Shown piece after piece: positions 16,579-26,518 of a DNA stretch of 64,000 nucleotides; the first letter of the stretch is position 1; each line of letters starts with the position of its first letter. Source of the DNA: Pseudomonadota bacterium. Its GTDB lineage: Bacteria > Pseudomonadota > Alphaproteobacteria > SP197. The stretch is taken from assembly GCA_039028155.1 (NCBI GenBank), contig JBCCIS010000010.1, positions 62,001 to 126,000 of the forward strand, written 5' to 3'. The position numbers and the translations under genes are program-made. The notes below the pieces were generated by a model. It did not search any database and was not told the origin of the DNA. It saw only the letters and a list, made by a program, of their open reading frames with translations.

Positions 16579-16716
16579 TAGAGCGGATCGTGTTTAGCTG
16601 GAACCGTTTGACGGTTCCAGCTAAACGCGTGAATCCGCTCTGACTCGGAGAGTAGAGCAGATTCACCAGTCTTGACGGAATCGCGAAGCGATCCCGTCAA
16701 GACAGGATCTGCTCTA
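16579..16716. repeat. 138-bp composite palindromic repeat (copy 1)
   Basis: Two 64-bp palindromes are separated by 10 bp. Element A (16579-16642) starts TAGAGCGGATC and carries a 17-bp stem with a 5-nt loop (TTTGA). Element B (16653-16716) starts TAGAGCAGATTCACC and centres on a GCGAAGC hairpin. Both end in close variants of ATCYGCTCTA. The same composite occurs inverted at 33313-33450. It lies between the divergent amidase and zapE genes. BIME/REP-like; no coding capacity. Confidence 0.85.
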
Positions 16717-16778
16717 ATTGCGGATGGCCGCCGGCTCGGCTAAACCGAGGGCCGGTTTCGTGTTTGTGCAGTGATTTC

Positions 16779-17915
16779 ATGGCAAACGGCCCGTTGCAAG
16801 CCTACCACGCCTTGGTCGAGGGCGGCGATATCAAAGCGGATGGCGCTCAGCTTGCCGCCATGGAGCGGTTCCAGCGACTCTGTGACGATCTCGACGCGAT
16901 GTCGCGTAAGGGGTCGCGCAACGGCAATGGCCGTCTCTTTCGGGCCTTGTTCGGCAGCCGCAACGATGCGCCGGCGCCCAAGGGCGTCTATCTCTATGGT
17001 GATGTTGGCCGCGGCAAGTCCATGTTGATGGATCTTTTCTTTGAAACGGTCGACGTGCCGTCGAAGCGCCGGGTCCACTTCCACGCCTTCATGCAGGAAG
17101 TGCACGGGCTGATCCATGAGCAACGCAATGTCGGCCGTCACGACAACGATCGGGATCTGATCAAAGCCGTTGCCAAGGGTGTCGCCAACGACTCCAGCCT
17201 GCTGTGTTTCGATGAACTGCATGTCACGGACATCGCCGACGCCATGATCCTAGGCCGCCTGTTCAAGAAGCTTTTCGAACGCGGCATCGTCATGGTCGCA
17301 ACATCCAACCGTCCGCCACGCGACCTTTACAAGGGCGGCATAAACCGCGAGCTCTTCGTGCCATTCATCGACATGATCGAAGACCGTTTGGATGTGATTC
17401 ACCTGGAGGCCGAGCAAGACTACCGGCTGGCGTTCCTGCAACAGGCGAACGTCTATTGCACGCCTTTGGGTGAGGAAGCTGACCGCACGCTTGACGATGC
17501 CTTCGATCACCTAGTCGGCGGCGAGGCCCCCCATGCGCTTGATCTGGAAGTCCAGGGCCGGCAGCTTCATGTGCCGCGACAGGCCCGCCACGTCGCGCGG
17601 TTTAGCTTCGAAGAGCTTTGCGACCGACCGTTGGGCGCCGCCGACTACCTTCTGCTGGCCGAGCACTTCCACACGCTGGTCATCGACAACATTCCGCGTA
17701 TGGGCAAAGAGCAGCGAAACCAGGCCAGCCGATTCGTCACCCTGATCGACGTCTTGTACGAAAACCGTGTCAATCTGATCTGCTCGGCTGACGCGCCGCC
17801 TGATGAACTCTACGTTCACGGCGACGGGTCGTTCGAGTTTCAACGTACGGCGTCCCGGCTGATCGAAATGCAGTCCAGTGACTATCTCGCCGAACAGCGG
17901 CCGGAAGCGGCATGA
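16779..17915 (+). CDS. zapE: Cell division protein ZapE (AFG1-like ATPase)
   Basis: This 378-residue AFG1/ZapE-type P-loop ATPase has Walker A GDVGRGKSM near residue 76 and Walker B LLCFDELHV near residue 145. Sensor-like segments include VATSNRPPRDLYKGGINRE. ZapE destabilises FtsZ polymers during division in E. coli; the mitochondrial homologue LACE1/AFG1 acts in protein quality control. The start is the ATG at 16779 rather than the TTG five codons upstream. Its stop overlaps the downstream amidase by 4 bp. Confidence 0.9.
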   Translation: MANGPLQAYHALVEGGDIKADGAQLAAMERFQRLCDDLDAMSRKGSRNGNGRLFRALFGSRNDAPAPKGVYLYGDVGRGKSMLMDLFFETVDVPSKRRVHFHAFMQEVHGLIHEQRNVGRHDNDRDLIKAVAKGVANDSSLLCFDELHVTDIADAMILGRLFKKLFERGIVMVATSNRPPRDLYKGGINRELFVPFIDMIEDRLDVIHLEAEQDYRLAFLQQANVYCTPLGEEADRTLDDAFDHLVGGEAPHALDLEVQGRQLHVPRQARHVARFSFEELCDRPLGAADYLLLAEHFHTLVIDNIPRMGKEQRNQASRFVTLIDVLYENRVNLICSADAPPDELYVHGDGSFEFQRTASRLIEMQSSDYLAEQRPEAA

Positions 17916-19339
17916 CAGTCGATGCGTTCTCAAGTGCCGTTGCCATGCGCAAGGCGCTGTCGGCGGGCGTTGTCTCGCCAGTTGACTTGCTTGAGCTTCA
18001 CGCTCAGCGCATCGAGCGCCACAATCCCGCACTCAACGCTATTGTCATCGACGGCCTCGCCCATGCTCGCGAAGCCGCCCGGTCCGCCGACATCACCACG
18101 CCGCTGGGTGGCCTGCCGATGACGATAAAGGACGTCATGAACGTCAATGGACTGCCGAGTACCGGCGGTGGCGCCATGCCGCTTGATAACATCGCGCAGG
18201 CCGATGCACGCGCGGTGGCCAATCTACGCGCCGCCGGCGCCGTCATCATGGGAAAGACCAACACGCCGACCTTCGCCGCCGATTGGCAGACAACCAACGA
18301 GTTGTTCGGTGTCACCAACAACCCGTGGGATTTCGCGCGAACGCCGGGCGGCAGCACCGGCGGCGGCGCGGCCGCGGTTGCTGCCGGTCTATCGCCGCTT
18401 GAACTGGGGTCGGATATCGGCGGCTCGATCCGCATTCCCGCAGCGTTCTGCGGCATCTATGGGCACAAACCGAGCGAAGGGATCGTGCCGCGCAGCGGCG
18501 GTTTCGCTTCGCCCTACACCAACGCGGCGACCGGCCTTGCCGTGTGGGGGCCACTGGCGCGGGACGCGCGGGACTTGGAGCTGGCGCTGGATTGCCTGGT
18601 CGGCCCCGATCTGGGATTCGAACCGGCCTGGCGCGTGGACTTGCCGCCGGCGCGCCACGAACGGCTCGCCGATATCCGGGTCGCCATGCTGCCTTTGCCC
18701 GACTGGTTGCCTATCCAGCGCGAGATTGCCGATGCCATGGCATCGCTGGCGTCGGATTTGGCCCGCTGCGGCGTATCAGTGCGCGAGGTGAACCCTGAGG
18801 CGTGGGGTGACATGCAGGCGATTTATCGCACCTATCGAAGCACGATGTTCGCGATTACGTCCGCGGGCTGGAGCGACGAACGGCGTGCCCAGGAACTGGC
18901 CGACGCCGACGGCAACGAGGATGCCTTTGCTGTCGCCGACAAGCTCGGCATGGCGGCCGGCGCTGGCCAGTACATCGCCTGGTTCGGTGAGCGCGAGCGT
19001 TATCGCGAAACCTATCGCCGCTTCTTCCAGGATGTCGATCTGCTGATTTGTCCGGCCGCACCGGTCCTGGCGTTCCATCACGACGAGCGGCCCTGGCTCG
19101 CGCGCCGTCTGGATATCGACGGTGTGGCGATTGACTATCTCCACATCTGCTTTTTCTCCGGCCTCGCCACCTTGTGCGGGCAGCCGTCGACAGCCTTCCC
19201 GTGTGGCCTATCGGCAGACGGTCTGCCTGTGGGGTTGCAGGCGATAGGTCCATTCCTGGAAGATCGTACAACAATCCGCTTTGCCGAGCTGCTCGCCGCC
19301 GAAAGAGGCGGCTTTCAGCCGCCCAAGGGGTACCATTGA
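17912..19339 (+). CDS. Amidase signature family amidase (second copy)
   Basis: This 475-residue amidase has the triad Lys73 (MTIKDVMN), Ser148 (PGGSTGGGA) and Ser172 (DIGGSIRIP). It differs widely from the amidase at 15153 outside the signature, so they are distant paralogues rather than a recent duplication. The C-terminus SADGLPVGLQAIGPFLEDRTT is typical of catabolic amidases. It is translationally coupled to zapE (ATGA overlap), which is unusual for a catabolic enzyme. Its substrate is unknown. Confidence 0.9.
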   Translation: MTVDAFSSAVAMRKALSAGVVSPVDLLELHAQRIERHNPALNAIVIDGLAHAREAARSADITTPLGGLPMTIKDVMNVNGLPSTGGGAMPLDNIAQADARAVANLRAAGAVIMGKTNTPTFAADWQTTNELFGVTNNPWDFARTPGGSTGGGAAAVAAGLSPLELGSDIGGSIRIPAAFCGIYGHKPSEGIVPRSGGFASPYTNAATGLAVWGPLARDARDLELALDCLVGPDLGFEPAWRVDLPPARHERLADIRVAMLPLPDWLPIQREIADAMASLASDLARCGVSVREVNPEAWGDMQAIYRTYRSTMFAITSAGWSDERRAQELADADGNEDAFAVADKLGMAAGAGQYIAWFGERERYRETYRRFFQDVDLLICPAAPVLAFHHDERPWLARRLDIDGVAIDYLHICFFSGLATLCGQPSTAFPCGLSADGLPVGLQAIGPFLEDRTTIRFAELLAAERGGFQPPKGYH

Positions 19340-19379
19340 GCGCCATCGACGTCGCAGACCGTATGGAAGGAGCCAGTCC

Positions 19380-19976
19380 ATGATCACCCATCGTCGCCTT
19401 GCCTTGGCTGCCATGGCGGGTTTAGCCGCCTTGGCGCTTCAGTCCGCACCCCAAGCCGGCATGCTGGAGCCGCCGACTCTGCCGCCGTCCGGGCTTACCC
19501 AGATCGATATTCCGGTCGACGAAATGGCCCCTGAGACGGCCAAGGCCTACATGATCAGCATTCAGGAAGAACTGACCGAGCATGGTTACAACCCCGGCCC
19601 AGTCGACGGCAAAATGGGGCCGCAGACACGTTCGGCGATCCGGGCCTATCAACGTGATGCCGGGCTAACCGTTGACGGTTTCGCGACAAAGGAACTCCTT
19701 GAACACCTGAAATTCGCCCAGCCCAAGGTTTATGCCAGCACAAGCTCCAGCGGGCCGGCTCTCGATCCGGCGCTGGTTCGCGATGTCCAGATCGAGCTTG
19801 CCGATCGCGGCTACTACTATGGCGAGCTCGACGGCATTGCTGGCAGCGGGACACGCCAAGGTGTGCGTGACTTCCAGGCCGATGCCAAGCTGCCGGTGAC
19901 CGGCGAGATCAACCAGGCGCTGCTTGATCAGCTTCGCAAGGCCTCGCCCGATATCCGCGCGTCGTCGTCGATCTAG
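19380..19976 (+). CDS. Exported protein with two peptidoglycan-binding domains
   Basis: This 198-residue protein has a signal peptide (HRRLALAAMAGLAALALQSA), a short linker and two PG_binding_1 repeats at about residues 53-95 and 128-172. Each repeat shows the typical DGKMGPQTRSAIRAYQRDAGL / DGIAGSGTRQGVRDFQ pattern. No catalytic domain is present, so it probably anchors to or senses periplasmic peptidoglycan. The start is the ATG at 19380 with GGAAGGAG upstream. It is followed by a palindromic repeat between convergent genes. Confidence 0.85.
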   Translation: MITHRRLALAAMAGLAALALQSAPQAGMLEPPTLPPSGLTQIDIPVDEMAPETAKAYMISIQEELTEHGYNPGPVDGKMGPQTRSAIRAYQRDAGLTVDGFATKELLEHLKFAQPKVYASTSSSGPALDPALVRDVQIELADRGYYYGELDGIAGSGTRQGVRDFQADAKLPVTGEINQALLDQLRKASPDIRASSSI

Positions 19977-20002
19977 CCGTGGCGATTTTCATCTAGTTCG
20001 CA

Positions 20003-20115
20003 TCGCCGGCCCACTCCCGCTCCCGGCCACCCCGAGGATACTGCCACGGGTGGCCTCGGCGAAAATGCCTCTCGGCGTCTTGCCCCGGAGGAAGGGGGAG
20101 GGGGAGGGGGCCGGT
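20003..20115. repeat. Convergent-gene palindromic repeat (copy 1 of 3)
   Basis: This is an imperfect inverted repeat with a conserved core containing GGTGGCCTCGGCGAAAAT and CTCGGCGTCTTGCCCCGGAG. It is flanked by pyrimidine-rich and purine-rich arms (CCCACTCCCGC near 20011; GGGGGAGGGGG near 20100). It matches the elements at 29466 and 54293. It lies between convergent genes (stops at 19976 and 20150). Best explained as a dispersed repeat that may serve as a two-way terminator. Confidence 0.75.
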
Positions 20116-20149
20116 GCCGAACACGCGTAAGCGGGTTCAGTTCCGGTAA

Positions 20150-21091
20150 TCACCTGCCACGACCCTCGGGCACCGTGGTCCAGGCGTTCGCCGCGTATTC
20201 GGAGCGGTAATAGTCCATCTGGCGATGGGCGGCGGTGACGGTGTTTTGCATCAGCATGGCAACCGTCACCGGTCCGACACCGCCTGGCACCGGCGTGATC
20301 CATCCGGCGACGTCGCGGCAGGATTCATACTCGCAATCGCCGACCGTCAGCATCTGGCCCTCCGGCCCTTCGATCTGATTGATGCCGATGTCGATGACGG
20401 CGGCGCCCGGCTTGATCATGTTGCCGGTAACCAGGCCCGGTTTGCCGACCGCGACAAAAACCGCGTCGGCCTGGCGGGAATGGACGGCGAGGTTGCGGGT
20501 CAGGTGATGGCAGACGGTCACGGTCGCGCCCTCTGCCATCAGGAGAAAGGCGATCGGTTTTCCGACGATCTCCGAATGGCCGATGACGACCACCTCCATG
20601 CCCGGCAACTCCAAGCCCGTACGCTTCAACATCTCGACCGACGCCATCGCGGTACACGGGCCCAGCACCAGCTCGTTGTAGACGATGTTGCCGATCGACG
20701 CGGGGTGCAGGCCCTCGACATCCTTCAAGGGATGGATCGAGGATTGCAGCAGCTTGACGTTGAGATGCTTGGGTACCGGCCGCTGGATGATGATGCCGGT
20801 AACATGGGGGCTCGCGTTCATCGCCTGAATCGCGGCCTGCATCTCAGCTTCGGTAATCTCGGCCGGGAAGTGCCGTTCCTCAAACGAAATGCCGATGCGC
20901 TCGGCGGTGCGCTTCTGGTTGCGTACGTAGATGCCGACCGCGTCCACATCGCCGATCGTGACGGACACCAGTCGAGGTGGCCAATCGTTCTCGGTAAGCT
21001 CGTCGATCTTGAGCTTCAGGTCGTCGTTGATCGACGCGGCGATCGTGCGGCCGTTAAGGTCCTTGTGCTTCAAGGTCTCCTGATCGGCCAT
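20150..21091 (-). CDS. folD: FolD-like methylenetetrahydrofolate dehydrogenase (catalytic Lys replaced)
   Basis: This 313-residue FolD-family protein retains the PLKDVEGLHP motif with the folate-binding Asp, IIIQRPVPKHL with the conserved Gln, and the NADP-binding segment VVIGHSEIVGKPIA. The C-terminal PVPGGVGPVTVAMLM is also present. In canonical enzymes the active site reads YxxxK; here it is YVRNQKR, so Gln replaces the catalytic Lys, with a Lys one residue later. The usual PCTPxG motif is PCTAMA. It may be a dehydrogenase lacking cyclohydrolase activity, or a specialised paralogue. The start at 21091 has AAAGG upstream. Confidence 0.82.
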   Translation of the reverse strand: MADQETLKHKDLNGRTIAASINDDLKLKIDELTENDWPPRLVSVTIGDVDAVGIYVRNQKRTAERIGISFEERHFPAEITEAEMQAAIQAMNASPHVTGIIIQRPVPKHLNVKLLQSSIHPLKDVEGLHPASIGNIVYNELVLGPCTAMASVEMLKRTGLELPGMEVVVIGHSEIVGKPIAFLLMAEGATVTVCHHLTRNLAVHSRQADAVFVAVGKPGLVTGNMIKPGAAVIDIGINQIEGPEGQMLTVGDCEYESCRDVAGWITPVPGGVGPVTVAMLMQNTVTAAHRQMDYYRSEYAANAWTTVPEGRGR

Positions 21092-21120
21092 CGACTTCCT
21101 TTCGGTGCGCAGCCGTTAGG

Positions 21121-21975
21121 TCAGTTGCTGTCGCCGTCTGTCGCGTTTTCGATGGCGTCCGAGGCGTCGTCAGCTGCGTCGCCGACCGCATCGGCGGCAT
21201 CATCCGCCGCATCGCCAACCGCGTCGGCGGCATCGGACGCCGCGTCCATCGCATCGTCGGCGGCATCTGATGCTGCATCCATCGTATCACTGGCCGCATC
21301 AGACGCTGAATCCATGGCGTCACTGGCCGCGTCGGAAGCATCGTCCATGGCATCGCTGCCGGCGTCAGACGCATCGCCGGACGCGTCCTCCATCGTCCCG
21401 GTGGCGTCGCCTTCGGACTCGGCGCCGCCAACGTCCATCACGACCTCAGGGAGCGGTAACGGGTCGTCGCTTAAGGTGCGCATCCAGGCGATAAGGTCGG
21501 CGCGCTCGGCCATATCGGAGATACCGGCAAAGGTCATCTTGGTGCCCGGCGCGTACGCGCGGGGGCCAGCGAGGTAGTCGCTCAGCCGGTCATAGGACCA
21601 AACACCGCCCAGACCCTGCAGCGCACTCGAATAGTCGTAACCGGGGACGCTGGCGACCTCGGCGCCCACGATGTTCCACAGGTTCGGCCCCTGTTTGGCC
21701 GCACCGCCCGCCTCAAAGGTGTGACAGGACGTGCACTTGCGCGAAATCCGCTCGCCGCCATCGGGCAGGGCAACCGCCAGCAGTTGATCGAAACTCATGG
21801 CCGGCGCCGTGTCGTCTGACACGATGCCACTCGGATCGTCGGTTTCGACGATGTAGGACATCTCATCGGGCGAATCGGCGTGGTAGAGAATCCCGCCCAG
21901 CTTGCTGACGGCAACCACGATCAGGACTGCCGTCAGGACCGCAGCAGCAATCTTGTTGAATTCAAGGGATTCCAT
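21121..21975 (-). CDS. Membrane-anchored cytochrome c with acidic repeat tail
   Basis: This 284-residue protein has an N-terminal uncleaved anchor (residues 8-29) and one class I cytochrome c domain with haem motif CTSCH at 81-85. The likely Met ligand is Met147 (PGTKMTFAG). This half resembles CycM/cytochrome c552 of alphaproteobacteria, which shuttles electrons to terminal oxidases. From about residue 195 to the end it is a low-complexity tail of SDAASDAMD-type repeats rich in Asp, Ala and Ser. The cytochrome-kdsB-pheA order is recurrent in alphaproteobacteria. Confidence 0.88.
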   Translation of the reverse strand: MESLEFNKIAAAVLTAVLIVVAVSKLGGILYHADSPDEMSYIVETDDPSGIVSDDTAPAMSFDQLLAVALPDGGERISRKCTSCHTFEAGGAAKQGPNLWNIVGAEVASVPGYDYSSALQGLGGVWSYDRLSDYLAGPRAYAPGTKMTFAGISDMAERADLIAWMRTLSDDPLPLPEVVMDVGGAESEGDATGTMEDASGDASDAGSDAMDDASDAASDAMDSASDAASDTMDAASDAADDAMDAASDAADAVGDAADDAADAVGDAADDASDAIENATDGDSN

Positions 21976-22049
21976 GTGTACCGACCTTCCCGGTGACCCG
22001 TGAGAACGCGGCGGAGATTAGCCATGTCACGGACCTGTGTTCAACCCCT

Positions 22050-22799
22050 ATGGGCGCTAGACCTGTGACTCCCATTATAATGATTCCGGCCCGTATGGCG
22101 TCCCAAAGATTGCCGGGCAAGCCCCTGGCCGACATCCATGGCGAGCCGATGATCGTGCATGTCTGGCGCCGGGCCATGGAATCGGGTGTCGGGCCGGCCA
22201 TTGTGGCCGCTGGAGAGGCGGAAATCGCCGACGCGGTGACCGAGGTCGGCGGGCAGGCCGTCTTGACCGATACGGACCTTCCGTCGGGCTCCGACCGCAT
22301 CCTCGCGGCGTTGGAGACCTTTGATCAAGACGGGCGGTTTGACGTGGTGGTCAACCTGCAGGGCGATTTGCCGACCCTTGATCCGCATCTGATCGCAACG
22401 GCGGTCGCGACGCTTGAGGAAAGTGGCGCTGATATCGCCACGCTGGCGTGTCGAACGGAGTCGCCGGAAGAGCGGATCAACCCCAACGTTACCAAGGCCG
22501 TTGTCGCCTGGGACGAGACCGGTGACCAGGGCCGCGCCCTCTATTTCACCCGCGCCGAGGCACCGTCAGGCGAGGGGCCGGTCTATCACCATATCGGGCT
22601 CTATGCCTTCCGCCGCGATGCGCTCGCTCGTTTTGTCGCGCTGCCGGCAAGCCCGCTCGAACAGCGCGAAAAGCTCGAGCAACTGCGCGCGCTGGAGGCC
22701 GACATGACGATCGCGGTGGCGCGCGTTGACACGATTCCGCTTGGTGTCGATACTGCCGAGGACCTTGAGCGGGCCAGAGCCTTGCTCGCAACCTCCTGA
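22050..22799 (+). CDS. kdsB: 3-deoxy-manno-octulosonate cytidylyltransferase
   Basis: This 249-residue CMP-Kdo synthetase activates Kdo with CTP for lipid A-core synthesis in the cytoplasm. Family motifs are IIMIPARMASQRLPGKPL at the N-terminus (nucleotide loop), VVNLQGDLPTLDP (metal-binding Asp) and YHHIGLYAFRRDAL. The start at ATG 22050 was chosen because the conserved core begins about 8 residues later. It is divergent from the cytochrome gene and 6 bp upstream of pheA. Confidence 0.92.
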   Translation: MGARPVTPIIMIPARMASQRLPGKPLADIHGEPMIVHVWRRAMESGVGPAIVAAGEAEIADAVTEVGGQAVLTDTDLPSGSDRILAALETFDQDGRFDVVVNLQGDLPTLDPHLIATAVATLEESGADIATLACRTESPEERINPNVTKAVVAWDETGDQGRALYFTRAEAPSGEGPVYHHIGLYAFRRDALARFVALPASPLEQREKLEQLRALEADMTIAVARVDTIPLGVDTAEDLERARALLATS

Positions 22800-22805
22800 T
22801 TTTCC

Positions 22806-23684
22806 ATGGCAAACAGCGACAACATCATCGCCTTCCAGGGCAATCCTGGCGCTTACTCGCACCTTGCATGCCGGCATGCGTTTCCGGACCGGGATGTCCT
22901 GCCGTGTGAGTCGTTCGAGGACGTGTTCGCCGCCGTCGAACTGGGCGAGGCGTCGCTGGCCATGATGCCGGTCGAGAACTCGGTCGCGGGCAGGGTGGGC
23001 GACGTGCACCACCTGATGCCCCATTCGAGCCTGCATATCGTCGGCGAGCACTTTCAGCGGGTCGAACATCAACTGCTTGGCGTGCCGGGCGCCGGTCTGG
23101 ATGATTTGGCTGCCGTCCACTCTCATGTCATGGCGCTTGGACAGTGCCGGGAACTGATCCGCGAACTCGGCGTCAAACCGATGAACCACGCGGATACGGC
23201 GGGCGCGGCGCGCGATGTCGCCGCCCAAGGCGACAAGGCGCATGGCGCCATCGCCTCATCGCTGGCTGGCGAGATCTATGGACTCGATACGCTGAAGACC
23301 AATATCGAGGACGCCGAGCATAATCACACCCGCTTCCTGATCCTGGCGCGCGATGCCGTCGATCCGAACCCTGAAGACGGCACGATCGTGACAAGCATCC
23401 TGTTCCGTGTCCGCAGCGTGCCAGCCGCGCTCTATAAGGCGCTTGGCGGCTTCGCGACCAACGGCGTCAACCTGACCCGGCTGGAGAGCTACATGATCGG
23501 CGGGGCCTTTGTCGCAGCACAATTCTATCTGGACGCCGAGGGCCACCCGGATGACCGTCCGATGCATCTGGCGCTGGAGGAACTGCGCTTCTTTGCCCGT
23601 GAGGTCCGGGTCTTGGGCGTCTACAACGCGCATCCCTATCGCAAGGAATCCGAGCGTCTGGCGGCGCTGAACGGCGATCTCTAG
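22806..23684 (+). CDS. pheA: Prephenate dehydratase
   Basis: This 292-residue monofunctional enzyme converts prephenate to phenylpyruvate in phenylalanine synthesis. The catalytic domain starts IIAFQGNPGAYSHLAC and includes MMPVENSVAGRVGDVHHLM and the TRFLIL motif with its catalytic Thr-Arg. A C-terminal ACT domain (from about residue 195: VTSILFRVRSVPAALYKAL) contains LTRLESYMIGG, the phenylalanine-binding segment. There is no chorismate mutase domain. Feedback inhibition by Phe is expected from the ACT domain. Confidence 0.93.
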   Translation: MANSDNIIAFQGNPGAYSHLACRHAFPDRDVLPCESFEDVFAAVELGEASLAMMPVENSVAGRVGDVHHLMPHSSLHIVGEHFQRVEHQLLGVPGAGLDDLAAVHSHVMALGQCRELIRELGVKPMNHADTAGAARDVAAQGDKAHGAIASSLAGEIYGLDTLKTNIEDAEHNHTRFLILARDAVDPNPEDGTIVTSILFRVRSVPAALYKALGGFATNGVNLTRLESYMIGGAFVAAQFYLDAEGHPDDRPMHLALEELRFFAREVRVLGVYNAHPYRKESERLAALNGDL

Positions 23685-23687
23685 CGA

Positions 23688-24596
23688 TTAGCCTCTGGCA
23701 ATCCAGTCGTCGATCAGGCGCCGGGCGATCGAATCGTGGCGCGGCAGTTCGATATCCAGATCGGGACTTCTGAGGTCGTCGCGGCTGTACCAACCGGCTT
23801 CGGCCAGTTCGTCGTCGCCCATGTTGATCGTGGGGTCGCTGGCCTGGGCAAAAAATCCGATCATCAGGGAACAGGGATAGGGCCACGGCTGGGTGGCGTG
23901 GAAGCGGACGTCATGGACGCGCACGCCAGCTTCTTCAAAGACCTCGCGCACGACCGCTTCTTCCGCCGCTTCGCCCGGTTCGACGAAGCCAGCCAGACAT
24001 GAATGGAGCCGCCCCGTCCAGCCGCGCTGGCGGGCCAGCAGACAACGCCCCTGGTGTTCAACCAGGACGATGACGGCTGGATCGGTGCGCGGAAAGTGAA
24101 GCGCACCGCATGTCGCGTCCGTGCAGCGGCGCAGGTGGCCGGCTTGCGCCGCCGTTGTCGGCCGGCCGCAGGTGCCGCAGTGGTTATGTTTCTGCGCCCA
24201 ATGCACCAGCCAGGCGGCGTGGGATAGAAGCGACGCCTCGTCGCGCACCAACTGGGTCGCGACGCCGTAGAGCTCGACGAAGTGCCCGTCGCCGCCGAGC
24301 AGTGCGGCTTCGTTGTCATCGAGATAGGAGATATCGATGGCGAAGAGCGCGTGCCCGTTCGTCATGCCGAGCAGGATCGGTGCGACCGTCGCGTGATCGA
24401 TGAAATCACGCGCCTCCGCGGCCGTCAGCAGGACCGCGTCGGTCGTGCCGAGGTCGTTGATCAGGCTGTGGCCGCGCCACACGGGGATAAACCGGCTCTC
24501 GGGGTCGGCCAGGCGCGCGGCGACCCAGGTTTCGTCGGTGCGGCGCTCGGCGGCCCGGTCGATGACGGCGCCGCTATAGTGGGTCAGATCAACCAT
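23688..24596 (-). CDS. nudC: NAD+ diphosphatase NudC
   Basis: This 302-residue Nudix protein has an N-terminal NudC domain, a zinc ribbon (CGTCGRP and CTDATCG), and a Nudix box beginning GFVEPGEAAEEAVVREVFEEAG. It also has the NADH-pyrophosphatase tag TQPWPYPC, a variant of SQPWPFPxS. It hydrolyses NAD(H) and can remove NAD caps from RNA. Convergent with pheA (3-bp gap). The start at 24596 faces the SRP RNA promoter. Confidence 0.93.
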   Translation of the reverse strand: MVDLTHYSGAVIDRAAERRTDETWVAARLADPESRFIPVWRGHSLINDLGTTDAVLLTAAEARDFIDHATVAPILLGMTNGHALFAIDISYLDDNEAALLGGDGHFVELYGVATQLVRDEASLLSHAAWLVHWAQKHNHCGTCGRPTTAAQAGHLRRCTDATCGALHFPRTDPAVIVLVEHQGRCLLARQRGWTGRLHSCLAGFVEPGEAAEEAVVREVFEEAGVRVHDVRFHATQPWPYPCSLMIGFFAQASDPTINMGDDELAEAGWYSRDDLRSPDLDIELPRHDSIARRLIDDWIARG

Positions 24597-24664
24597 GGCC
24601 CGAAGCTCGCATGGCGGGCTTTTCGCCGCAATTGCCGGTCTTTTGGGTATTCCCCGGGCGGGGC

Positions 24665-24692
24665 TTGCATCGGGGGCGGCGCGCTCGATATG
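24665..24692 (+). promoter_or_regulatory. Candidate promoter of the SRP RNA gene
   Basis: A -35-like TTGCAT (24665-24670) and a -10-like GATATG (24687-24692) are separated by 16 bp. The expected start, about 7-8 nt downstream, coincides with the predicted 5' end of the SRP RNA near 24700. Assigned by eye from sigma-70 consensus. Confidence 0.45.
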
Positions 24693-24700
24693 GTGCGGGT

Positions 24701-24798
24701 GGAAGGCTGGCGCGGACGGGCGGCCTCGTGAACCCGGTCAGGTCCGGAAGGAAGCAGCCGTAGCGAGATTCGCGGCCCGGGTCGCTGTCCAGTCTTCC
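24701..24798 (+). ncRNA. ffs: Bacterial small signal recognition particle RNA (4.5S)
   Basis: The conserved SRP domain IV is present: GGTCAGGTCCGGAAGGAAGC followed by AGCC, at about 24737-24759. It sits at the tip of a hairpin whose outer strands are GGAAGGCTGG (5') and CCAGTCTTCC (3'). The size, about 98 nt, is normal for alphaproteobacteria. It binds Ffh and directs membrane protein targeting. Its place directly upstream of dnaX is the usual one in this class. Confidence 0.93.
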
Positions 24799-24823
24799 AT
24801 CTTCCCTGCCCGAAAAAGGCCCG

Positions 24824-26515
<1,692 letters not shown>

Positions 26516-26518
26516 GCC

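Noticed and set aside
15153-19339. GatA/GatCAB amidotransferase
   Set aside because: Neither amidase has gatC or gatB beside it, and their C-terminal regions do not match GatA.
20225-21577. Plus-strand open frame of 450 codons opposite folD and the cytochrome gene
   Set aside because: It is antisense to two recognised genes; its Ala/Ser-rich end is simply the complement of the cytochrome's repeat tail.
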